Source of the DNA: an uncultured Eremococcus sp.
Lineage (GTDB): Bacteria > Bacillota > Bacilli > Lactobacillales > Aerococcaceae
Assembly: GCA_943914835.1 (NCBI GenBank)
Contig: CALUDO010000007.1
Location: 1-64,000 of the forward strand
Reading direction: 5' to 3'
DNA length: 64,000 nt
This document shows, in pieces, positions 1 through 7,156 of the stretch. Below the pieces are notes generated by a model. The model was not told where the DNA came from. It was given only the letters and a program-made list of their open reading frames with translations, and ran no database searches. The stretch's first letter is position 1, and each line of letters starts with the position of its first letter. Position numbers and translations under genes: made by a program.

Positions 1-34
1 TGAAAGATGATAGAAAAGAAGGAGGCTTTTACCC

Positions 35-598
35 ATGGTAAAAATCGCAATTGTTACTGGAACAACTCGTAAGGGTCGGAATAATCTTCAGGTAGCGGAA
101 TGGCTCACAAACTACGCTAAAGAAAATTTTTCTGACCACGACTTTGAATTGGTTGATATTAAAGAGTTCAACCTTCCCCGCTTCGAAGAAGATTATATTC
201 CTGCGATGAAGAAGGGCCAATATGACATTCCTGAGGTCCAAGCCTGGTCTGATAAGATCCGGACCTTTGATGGTTATATCTTCGTAACACCTGAATATAA
301 TAAAGGGATTCCCTCTGGTCTCAAGGACGCCTTAGACCATATTTCTGGCGAACTCCACAATAAAGCAGCCGGAATTGCGGCTTACGGTGGATCTCTTGGT
401 GTAACTTCAATCGCAGCCCTTCGCTTAATTTTAGCTAATTTCAAATTAGCGGTGACGTCGACTACGGCTACCTTCTCCTTAAACACAGACTTCGAAAATA
501 TGTCTGTCTTTAAACCAGCAGACTATCATTCTGCCAGTGTCAATACTCTCTTTGAAGAAGTCATCGCTTGGTCCCAAGCCATGAAAACTCTGCGTTAA
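35..598 (+). CDS. NADPH-dependent FMN reductase family protein
   Basis: A 187-residue flavodoxin-fold protein of the NADPH-dependent FMN reductase family, expected to be cytosolic and to pass electrons from NAD(P)H to FMN or quinone-like acceptors. The N-terminal strand followed by TGTTRKGRNN is the phosphate-binding loop for FMN, and TPEYNKGIPSGLKDALD (about residues 87-103) is the family's second flavin-contacting motif. Length matches the family norm of 180-190. The start is supported by an AAGGAGG ribosome site 9 bases upstream. It stands alone and is followed by a hairpin. The natural acceptor cannot be read from sequence; azo-dye, quinone or chromate reduction are all known in this family. 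Confidence 0.85.
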   Translation: MVKIAIVTGTTRKGRNNLQVAEWLTNYAKENFSDHDFELVDIKEFNLPRFEEDYIPAMKKGQYDIPEVQAWSDKIRTFDGYIFVTPEYNKGIPSGLKDALDHISGELHNKAAGIAAYGGSLGVTSIAALRLILANFKLAVTSTTATFSLNTDFENMSVFKPADYHSASVNTLFEEVIAWSQAMKTLR

Positions 599-618
599 TC
601 AATTTCATAGAAACCAAG

Positions 619-656
619 AAAATAGGCCTCATTCTATATGAATGGAGCCTATTTTT
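619..656. terminator. Bidirectional intrinsic terminator
   Basis: A hairpin (AATAGGC...GCCTATT with a small internal mismatch) flanked by A-rich and T-rich runs lies between the convergent FMN reductase and crotonase genes and can stop transcription from both sides. Confidence 0.75.
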
Positions 657-661
657 ATATC

Positions 662-1444
662 TTATTGGTTCTTGAAGTCAGGTTGACGTTTGTCGATAAA
701 GGCCTGCATGCCTTCCTTTTGATCCTCTGTCGCAAATAAGTTTCCAAACATTTCCGCTTCAACTTCTAAGGCCCGGTTCAACGGTAAGTCCAGGCCTAAA
801 TCGATGGCTAGTTTTGCCTTTTGAACAGCCAATTGTCCCTGATTTAAGATCATATTAGCTAGCTTATCTGCTTCCGCCATCAAAAGGTCTGCTGGGACCA
901 CTTGATTAACCAGACCTATGGTCAAGGCTTCGTCGGCTTTAACATTCCGACCGGTATAGATTATTTCCTTGGCCTTGGCCGGACCCACCAACCGTGGCAG
1001 GCGTTGACTTCCACCAAAGCCAGGCAGAATACCCAAGTGAACTTCTGGTTGACCAAAGACGGCCTTGTCTGATGCCAAGCGGATATCGCAAGCCAGACTT
1101 AGTTCGCAACCGCCACCTAGGGCATAGCCATTCACTGCCCCAATCACGGGTTGGGGTAAGTTAGCAATGGCTTCAAAGACCTTATTCCCCAAAAGGGACA
1201 GGGATTGCGCCTGTTGAGGTGAGATGGTTGACATTTCTTTAATATTCGCTCCGGCGGCAAAGGCTCGGTCTCCAGCACCACTGATAATCACTACTTTTAC
1301 ACTACTACTCTGTTTCAATTCTTCAGCGACCGCTCCCAAGTCTTCTAAGACTTGCCGGCTTAAAGCGTTCAATGATTTAGGTTGGTTGAGGGTAATATAA
1401 GCTATCTGGTCTTTCTCTTCAAAAATAAGGGTTTGATAAGACAT
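662..1444 (-). CDS. Enoyl-CoA hydratase/isomerase (crotonase) family
   Basis: A 260-residue crotonase-fold enzyme, the usual length for short-chain enoyl-CoA hydratases, which add water to 2-enoyl-CoA. Visible landmarks are the oxyanion-hole region AGANIKEM, the GGGCELSLACD helix with its glutamate, and PEVHLGILPGFGGSQRL, which carries the second catalytic glutamate. The start is backed by AGGAGGA. It lies 49 bases downstream of a thiolase on the same strand, so the two are probably one operon that would carry out hydration and thiolytic steps of acyl-CoA breakdown. The 3-hydroxyacyl-CoA dehydrogenase needed between those steps is not in this window. Confidence 0.9.
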   Translation of the reverse strand: MSYQTLIFEEKDQIAYITLNQPKSLNALSRQVLEDLGAVAEELKQSSSVKVVIISGAGDRAFAAGANIKEMSTISPQQAQSLSLLGNKVFEAIANLPQPVIGAVNGYALGGGCELSLACDIRLASDKAVFGQPEVHLGILPGFGGSQRLPRLVGPAKAKEIIYTGRNVKADEALTIGLVNQVVPADLLMAEADKLANMILNQGQLAVQKAKLAIDLGLDLPLNRALEVEAEMFGNLFATEDQKEGMQAFIDKRQPDFKNQ

Positions 1445-1493
1445 TTCTTCCTCCTATAGTATTCACTAATCTTAATTCACAAACGTCAAGCGG

Positions 1494-2672
1494 CTAGCGG
1501 GTGACAACCATGGCAATCCCTTGGCCCCCTCCAATACAAAGAGTAGCTAAACCTCGTTTAGCATCTCGTTTAACCATTTCATGAACCAAAGTCACCAGGA
1601 TGCGTGCACCTGATGCACCTATGGGGTGGCCAATAGCAATGGCTCCCCCATTGACATTGACAATATCCGTATTCAGATCTAGATCTTTAATCACACTCAA
1701 GGCTTGAGAAGCAAAGGCTTCATTGGCTTCAATTAAATCTAAATCTTCAATGGCCAAGTCTGCTTTGGCTAGGGCTTTTTTGGTCGCTGGAATGGGTCCC
1801 GTTCCCATAATCGCCGGATCTACTCCAGCAGAAGCTACAGCCTTAATCGTCACCAAAGGTTCTAAACCAAGTTGGTCCGCCTTATCTTTGGACATAACAA
1901 CTAATATAGCGGCCCCATCATTGATTCCAGAGGCATTCCCTGCAGTGACTGTTCCATCCTTCTTAAAGGCCGGCTTCAAATTCCCCAGACTCTCTAAGCT
2001 AACTCCAGATCTTGGATATTCATCCTGGTCGAAGATAATAGGGTCCCCTTTGCGTTGAGGAATACTTAAGGGGACAATTTCATCTTTGAATCTACCACTC
2101 TCACGGGCAGCTACCGCCCGCTCTTGACTCATCAAGGCTAGTTGGTCTTGGTCCTGACGGCTAAAACCATACTTTTCGGCGATATTTTCAGCAGTGATTC
2201 CCATATGATAATCATGAAAAGCATCAGTTAATCCATCTTTCAACATAGTATCTAGGACGGTGCTATCCCCCATCCGAGCCCCCCACCGATGCTGATCAAG
2301 GACATAGGGAGCCTGACTCATGCTTTCAGTCCCTCCAGCTATGACTAAGTCATTATCGCCAATCATAATTGACTGGGCTGCTAGGGCGACCGCCTTCAAA
2401 CCTGAACCACACACCTTGTTCAAAGTGAAGGCTTGGGATTCCTGCGGAATTCCGGATTTAATAAGAACTTGACGGGCCACATTCTGCCCCAAGCCGGCCC
2501 CCAAAACATTGCCTAGAATTACTTCATCCACTTCCTTAGGATCCAACTTTAATTCTTCCAAACTTGCCTTGACCACTTGACTGGCCATATCCACTGCCGA
2601 TAGAGACTTCAGGCTACCACCGAAAGCCCCCACCGCTGTTCGCTTTGCTGAAACTATCACTACATCTTTCAC
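1494..2672 (-). CDS. Acetyl-CoA acetyltransferase (thiolase)
   Basis: A 392-residue thiolase, the standard length for biosynthetic-type thiolases, which interconvert two acetyl-CoA with acetoacetyl-CoA plus CoA. All catalytic elements are visible: the nucleophile in LNKVCGSGLKAV, the histidine in GGAIAIGHPIGASG and the second cysteine in CIGGGQG. The start codon is GTG, with GGAGG 8 bases upstream. It is the first gene of an operon with the crotonase. Acetoacetyl-CoA could enter beta-oxidation-type chemistry or the mevalonate pathway encoded at 13.2-17.4 kb; the crotonase neighbour and the cre-like site favour a catabolic role, but this is inference. Confidence 0.92.
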   Translation of the reverse strand: MKDVVIVSAKRTAVGAFGGSLKSLSAVDMASQVVKASLEELKLDPKEVDEVILGNVLGAGLGQNVARQVLIKSGIPQESQAFTLNKVCGSGLKAVALAAQSIMIGDNDLVIAGGTESMSQAPYVLDQHRWGARMGDSTVLDTMLKDGLTDAFHDYHMGITAENIAEKYGFSRQDQDQLALMSQERAVAARESGRFKDEIVPLSIPQRKGDPIIFDQDEYPRSGVSLESLGNLKPAFKKDGTVTAGNASGINDGAAILVVMSKDKADQLGLEPLVTIKAVASAGVDPAIMGTGPIPATKKALAKADLAIEDLDLIEANEAFASQALSVIKDLDLNTDIVNVNGGAIAIGHPIGASGARILVTLVHEMVKRDAKRGLATLCIGGGQGIAMVVTR

Positions 2673-2710
2673 CAGGACTACCTCCTTGACAATGTTTCAT
2701 TAATATAAAT

Positions 2711-2751
2711 TAAATCGCTTACAATTATATTTTAATAGAAGACGAGGCCAA
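2711..2751 (-). promoter_or_regulatory. Thiolase-crotonase promoter with cre-like site
   Basis: On the minus strand TTGGCC (2746-2751) and a perfect TATAAT (2724-2729) are separated by 16 bases. Immediately downstream, TTGTAAGCGATTTA (2712-2725) resembles a CcpA cre box, with about two departures from TGWAARCGYTWNCW. This position would give carbon catabolite repression of the operon. Prediction only. Confidence 0.5.
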
Positions 2752-2839
2752 TTACCATTGGAAGGCTCAAGGATGAACTATAATGAATACTAATAGAATA
2801 TTTAAAGTATCTTAAGTGGTTTTCTCAATTTAAATATTT

Positions 2840-2866
2840 TATACTATGTTTGTAAGCGCTTAAACA
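2840..2866 (+). promoter_or_regulatory. Acyl-CoA dehydrogenase -10 element and cre-like site
   Basis: TATACT (2840-2845) is a good -10 element. It is followed directly by TGTAAGCGCTTAAACA (2851-2866), which matches the CcpA cre consensus at all but one position of the 14-base core. The site covers the expected transcription start, a repressing location. No strong -35 is seen. Confidence 0.6.
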
Positions 2867-2896
2867 TGTGGGAACGTTGGATAAAGGAGACTGATT

Positions 2897-4102
2897 ATGG
2901 ATAATAGTAAATTATTACAAGAAATGTACCCTGAAGATGTCTACGGCTATAGTCAAGCCTTAAGTGAGGGTGAAGTCAGGGTCCTCCACCACTTAAGACA
3001 AGAACTCGAAAGTCGAGTCCGCCCAATTCTGATTGATTCCTATGAACACGCTCAACTGCCCCGTCAAGAGATTATGGAGGCTTTTGCTGCTGCTAGAATT
3101 ATGGACCATCCAGACCTTTTTGAAGGACGGGACATGACTTGGAAGCCTCGTGAAATTTATACCGCCTTCTTGTATTTAGAATTGGCTCGCTTCGATCCTT
3201 CGGTTGCAACTTTCTACACCGTCCATGGAGGACTGGGTTACAATACTATCCTGATCGGTGGATCAGAGAAACAAAAAGAAAAATATGCCAGCCAAGTCCG
3301 CACCATGCAAGGGCAAACTTGCTTTGCGTTAACAGAACCAGACCATGGATCTGATATTGCAGGCGGTCTTGCCACTACGGCTGAATTTAAAGATGGGGCT
3401 TGGATTTTGAATGGAGAGAAGCGTTGGATTGGCGGAGCAAAGACGGCTGATTTCATTCCAGTCTTTGCCCGTGACCTAGCGGATAAACAAATTAAGTGCT
3501 TCATGGTCGCTAAGGACTCTCCTGGTCTAAGCATCGAGGATGTTCCCCATAAAATTGCTCTTAGAATAGTCAATAATGGCCATATCACCCTTAAAGACGT
3601 CAAGGTCCCAGCTGAAGATCGCTTGGAACATATTAATAGTTTCAAAGACGTAGCTAAGATTCTCACCTTCACCCGGGTAGATGTAGCCCACATTGCAATG
3701 GGAACAGCTGCCGGGGCCTTCCAAGCAGCTCTTGCCTTAACTAAGGATCGGGAACAATTTAACCGTAAGATTGCAAGTTTCCAGCTGATTCAAGAGAAAT
3801 TAGCCACAATGCAAGCCAATGTGACGGCTTGTATAGCCTACTCTGTTCGTGTAGCTGAACTCCAAGAGGCTGGTCAAGAGAAGATGTTCAATTCATCCCT
3901 TGCTAAGATGCACAATGCCAAACGGATGCGGGAAACTGTCTCCCTTGCCCGGGAGGTCTGCGGTGGCAATGGTATTACCTATGAAGCTCAAGTGGCTCGT
4001 TTCTTCACGGATGCTGAAGCTATCTATACCTATGAGGGAACCCATGAAGTGAATGCTCTTATTGTAGGTCGTGAACTGACCGGTCTAGGTGCCTTCCTAT
4101 AA
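2897..4102 (+). CDS. Acyl-CoA dehydrogenase (catalytic Glu present)
   Basis: A 401-residue flavoenzyme of the acyl-CoA dehydrogenase family, which oxidises acyl-CoA to 2-enoyl-CoA and passes electrons to electron-transfer flavoprotein. It has the N-terminal helical domain, the FAD-contacting middle domain (CFALTEPDHGSDIAGG, about residues 142-157, then GEKRWIGGA) and the C-terminal helical bundle. The catalytic base is the Glu of YEGTHEVNALIVGRE near residue 378. The middle region looks closest to the glutaryl-CoA/short-chain group, but substrate cannot be assigned. It is divergent from the thiolase-crotonase operon and probably shares catabolite control with it. No etfAB genes are in the window. 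Confidence 0.88.
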   Translation: MDNSKLLQEMYPEDVYGYSQALSEGEVRVLHHLRQELESRVRPILIDSYEHAQLPRQEIMEAFAAARIMDHPDLFEGRDMTWKPREIYTAFLYLELARFDPSVATFYTVHGGLGYNTILIGGSEKQKEKYASQVRTMQGQTCFALTEPDHGSDIAGGLATTAEFKDGAWILNGEKRWIGGAKTADFIPVFARDLADKQIKCFMVAKDSPGLSIEDVPHKIALRIVNNGHITLKDVKVPAEDRLEHINSFKDVAKILTFTRVDVAHIAMGTAAGAFQAALALTKDREQFNRKIASFQLIQEKLATMQANVTACIAYSVRVAELQEAGQEKMFNSSLAKMHNAKRMRETVSLAREVCGGNGITYEAQVARFFTDAEAIYTYEGTHEVNALIVGRELTGLGAFL

Positions 4103-4118
4103 GTAAATTCAAAAATTT

Positions 4119-4179
4119 AACCCCAGGCAGGGATACAAGGGAAGTAAGGACTTCCAGTAACTCCCTATCTGGGGTTTTT
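4119..4179 (+). terminator. Intrinsic terminator after acyl-CoA dehydrogenase
   Basis: A long hairpin with outer arms AACCCCAGGCAGGGA and TCCCTATCTGGGGTT, a smaller inner hairpin in its loop, and a following T run, at the convergent junction with the racemase gene. Confidence 0.8.
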
Positions 4180-4185
4180 GACTTT

Positions 4186-5277
4186 CTATATTATTTCTTT
4201 ATGGATATAGGGTGACCCAGTAGCAAACATGACGTGTTCATAAAGTATATTGAATGAAATGATATCTCCTACCTGGTAGGCCCGGTCAGAGTCAGTAACA
4301 TCGACAATAGTGTGGTCACTAGATCCTCCTTCCAAACTGATTCCTGGATCTAAAGGCAAGAGCCGGGTCATATCCCCCAAATCTTGTCGTCCCATGGCCA
4401 AAATAGCCCGACGACGAATACCTTTATTCTGATAGACAGCCTCATCCCCAAAGGCATCCACTACCTTGTCTCCGATTGGATAAGTTGGTTTATTCCGGAC
4501 CTCGATAATCTCACCTTCTAGCGTAAAAATATCTCCATGTAGGCCTTGAAAATTAAAGTCATAATCTTCCTCCATATCTCTTAAGAAGAGACTATTCCCA
4601 ATTCGAAGATGATTAATACCTTCCGGCATATCCTTATTCAAAACTAAGGGAAGGGAGGAAGAAGCTCCTCCAGATACCCAATCCAAAGGGCGTCTCAGGC
4701 TTTCCTCTATCAAACGGGCATTTTCGACCAACTCTTGTAAGTTAACCTTGTCAGGTCGCACTGATCCGAAACAACCTAAGTTAGTGCCAATTCCCTTGAG
4801 ATAAAGATGAGGACACTCTTCTTCTACAAAGTGTGCCGCTTCTAAAAGCCGTTCATTTGAAAAGTAGCCTTCCCGAAGGTCACCCAAATCACACATCAGA
4901 ATCACCTCATGAGTGATTCCTTTAGCCTGGCAAACTTGATTTAAATGGGCCAAGGTTTCTTGTTCAGAATTCAGGGAACAATCTGCCACTTCAACTAAGT
5001 CTTCGAGTTCAGATAGCATGGGAATTCGTAAGGCTAGGGTATGGAGGTCAGGGTTCATGGACTTAAGTCGACCTAATTGATCTAATCGTGATGAAGCAAA
5101 ATGCGTCATTCCCGCTCCTATCATGGATTCCAGAACACCTGGGTATCCATTAGTCCCCTTGACAACCCCTGATACCTGGATGTCTAATTGACCGCATGTA
5201 TCCATGATTAATTGGGTATTTTCTTTTAATTTCTGTGAGTGGATGGTTAATTTTGGAAAGTGGTTTACTGGTGTCAT
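4186..5277 (-). CDS. PLP-dependent alanine/ornithine racemase family protein
   Basis: A 363-residue fold-type III PLP enzyme with an alanine-racemase N-terminal barrel. The Schiff-base lysine is K40 in SGVVKGTNGYPG. The segment VILMCDLGDLREG and the glycine-rich VSGGASSSLPL are typical of the ornithine racemase (Orr)/YhfX-like branch rather than of Alr, which suggests inversion of ornithine or another amino acid. An AGGAGGA site lies just before the ATG. It is 78 bases downstream of an aldehyde dehydrogenase on the same strand, with a hairpin between them, so co-expression is uncertain. Substrate is inferred from resemblance only. Confidence 0.72.
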   Translation of the reverse strand: MTPVNHFPKLTIHSQKLKENTQLIMDTCGQLDIQVSGVVKGTNGYPGVLESMIGAGMTHFASSRLDQLGRLKSMNPDLHTLALRIPMLSELEDLVEVADCSLNSEQETLAHLNQVCQAKGITHEVILMCDLGDLREGYFSNERLLEAAHFVEEECPHLYLKGIGTNLGCFGSVRPDKVNLQELVENARLIEESLRRPLDWVSGGASSSLPLVLNKDMPEGINHLRIGNSLFLRDMEEDYDFNFQGLHGDIFTLEGEIIEVRNKPTYPIGDKVVDAFGDEAVYQNKGIRRRAILAMGRQDLGDMTRLLPLDPGISLEGGSSDHTIVDVTDSDRAYQVGDIISFNILYEHVMFATGSPYIHKEII

Positions 5278-5305
5278 GAGTCCTCCTTCATTATCTTCCT
5301 CATAA

Positions 5306-5338
5306 AGAAAGAGGTCACCTTAGGTGGCCTCTTTTTAT
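5306..5338. terminator. Hairpin between aldehyde dehydrogenase and racemase genes
   Basis: AAAGAGGTCACC and GGTGGCCTCTTT form a stem. On the minus strand it is followed by the short, interrupted U run of a moderate terminator for the aldehyde dehydrogenase transcript; on the plus strand the T run is stronger. Confidence 0.6.
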
Positions 5339-5355
5339 TCAGTCTGTATATCAGT

Positions 5356-6762
5356 CTATAAGAAAATTGCTTTTATTTCAACATAATCATCAATACCGTA
5401 AAGACCATTCTCACGCCCTAAGCCTGACTCTTTGTAACCGCCAAAAGGCGCTAGAGGATTACGGTCCCCATTATTTACAAAGACATTTCCAGTACGAAGT
5501 TGATGGGCTACGTCTTCGGCTTGGTCTTGAGGGCCAACTACAGCTCCGGATAAACCGTAGTTCGAATCATTGGCAATGGCAATGGCTTCTTCCACCGTTT
5601 GATAAGTAATAACTGATAATACGGGGCCAAAAATTTCTTCTTGAGCAATGGTCATATCATTGGTCACTTCTGTAAAGACTGTCGCTTCAACAAAAGCTCC
5701 CTTGCCTTCTACCCGATGACCTCCGTAAAGGATATTGGCTCCGGCTTCTTTGCCGGCTTCAATATAGGATAGAACCGTTTCTAATTGGTCTTTTGAAACC
5801 ATGGATCCAAGAGTCGTTTCTGGATCTCTAGGGTCGCCTAAACGAATCTTAGTCTCCCGATACTTAACTAGGGCATTCTTAACCTCATCCAACATAGATT
5901 CTGGAACAATAAGTCGGGACAAGGCGGAACACGTTTGCCCACAATTAGAAATCAGAGTGGCCATAGTCTGTTTAACAGCTAGATCGACATCGCCACCTTC
6001 AAGTAGCACTAAGGCCGACTTACCACCTAATTCAAGCACCAACTTCTTAATGGTAGCTGAGGCCGCATGATATAAGCCAGATCCCACTTCGGTCGATCCA
6101 GTAAAGGATACCACGGCTACATCCGGATGCTCGGACAGGGGTCCCCCAACTTTAGAACCAGATCCTGTTATAATATTCACTACACCCTTGGGTAGGCCAG
6201 CCTGGTCAATAATTTCTGCCAACTTCAAGGCAGTTAAGGGTGTCAAAGAAGCCGGTTTCACAACCACAGTATTCCCAGCCAATAAAGCAGGAGTTAACTT
6301 TCTTTGAATTTGGTTCAAAGGATAGTTCCATGGCGTAATACAGGCCACCACACCACACGCTTCCTTAACCACCTTGGTTTGCTCTATAGTCGTTTCGAAC
6401 TCATAATCATCAAAGGCTTCCAGAGTAGCAGACATTTCATTAATTGATAGAGGCAATTGGCCTTTATGCGCTGACGTATAGGTAGCCCCTAGTTCGGCAA
6501 CAATACAATCGGCCAATTCTTCTTGACGGTCTTTAATCCCCTCTAATATTTTGACAAGGTAAGCCTTTCTCTCCTTGGGAGATAGCTTGGACCAAGCTGG
6601 AAAGGCATCTTTAGCCGCAGCTACAGCTAAATCGACGTCTGCTTCATTACTCTTAGGTACCTGACCAATGACTTCTTCGGTCGCCGGATTACTTACCTTT
6701 ACCCATTCATGTGACTCAGATTCGCGAAAGACACCATTAATATAATTCTTCAGACTCAGCAT
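5356..6762 (-). CDS. NAD(P)-dependent aldehyde dehydrogenase
   Basis: A 468-residue member of the aldehyde dehydrogenase superfamily, which oxidises an aldehyde to a carboxylate with NAD(P)+. Catalytic residues are clear: N146 in CITPWNYPLN, E244 in LVLELGGKSA and the nucleophile C278 in ISNCGQTCSA; FTGSTEVG is the cofactor loop. Length is normal for the family. The GGAGG site precedes the ATG. Substrate specificity is not readable; betaine-aldehyde, lactaldehyde and semialdehyde enzymes all look similar at this level. Its neighbours (acyl-CoA enzymes, a PLP racemase) suggest amino- or fatty-acid breakdown, but that is only context. Confidence 0.88.
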   Translation of the reverse strand: MLSLKNYINGVFRESESHEWVKVSNPATEEVIGQVPKSNEADVDLAVAAAKDAFPAWSKLSPKERKAYLVKILEGIKDRQEELADCIVAELGATYTSAHKGQLPLSINEMSATLEAFDDYEFETTIEQTKVVKEACGVVACITPWNYPLNQIQRKLTPALLAGNTVVVKPASLTPLTALKLAEIIDQAGLPKGVVNIITGSGSKVGGPLSEHPDVAVVSFTGSTEVGSGLYHAASATIKKLVLELGGKSALVLLEGGDVDLAVKQTMATLISNCGQTCSALSRLIVPESMLDEVKNALVKYRETKIRLGDPRDPETTLGSMVSKDQLETVLSYIEAGKEAGANILYGGHRVEGKGAFVEATVFTEVTNDMTIAQEEIFGPVLSVITYQTVEEAIAIANDSNYGLSGAVVGPQDQAEDVAHQLRTGNVFVNNGDRNPLAPFGGYKESGLGRENGLYGIDDYVEIKAIFL

Positions 6763-6884
6763 TGTCTGCCTCCATTTCTATTTAACCAGATCGATTTCAA
6801 TCACTATCTTTATCACTTAACTATATTCATCATATCAGATAATCTTCTAAATACTTAACAAAACACTCGCTTAAATTAATTTCT

Positions 6885-6930
6885 GAAGAAAAAGCCTCAG
6901 CCCTTCTCAATAAATATTAGAGAAGGGCTG
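6885..6930 (-). terminator. Terminator of copA-copZ
   Basis: On the minus strand CAGCCCTTCTC and GAGAAGGGCTG form a perfect 11-bp stem, followed by AGGCTTTTTCTT, directly downstream of copZ. Confidence 0.8.
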
Positions 6931-6946
6931 TAACACTTTGTATATC

Positions 6947-7153
6947 TCATGCTTGAATCTCAATGTGGTAAGGGGTTCCCTCTAAAGCCTTGACTAGGTC
7001 ACCTTCTAGGTAGCTCCCCCTTAAGTCCAATTGACCTTGATTCAAATCTACTTGAACCTTGTCAACACCAGCTACTTTACTCAAGCGACTTTCCACTGTC
7101 TTAACACATGCTGGACAGCCCAAGCCTTGAATTTGATAAGTCTTTGCTGACAT
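6947..7153 (-). CDS. copZ: Copper chaperone CopZ
   Basis: A 68-residue single heavy-metal-associated domain protein, the standard CopZ size. The Cu(I)-binding cysteines are in GLGCPAC near residues 13-16, a variant of the usual GMTCxxC loop. CopZ carries Cu(I) in the cytosol and hands it to the copper ATPase or to the CopY repressor. It lies 3 bases downstream of copA and shares its promoter, ending at an intrinsic terminator. Confidence 0.9.
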   Translation of the reverse strand: MSAKTYQIQGLGCPACVKTVESRLSKVAGVDKVQVDLNQGQLDLRGSYLEGDLVKALEGTPYHIEIQA

Positions 7154-7156
7154 TTA

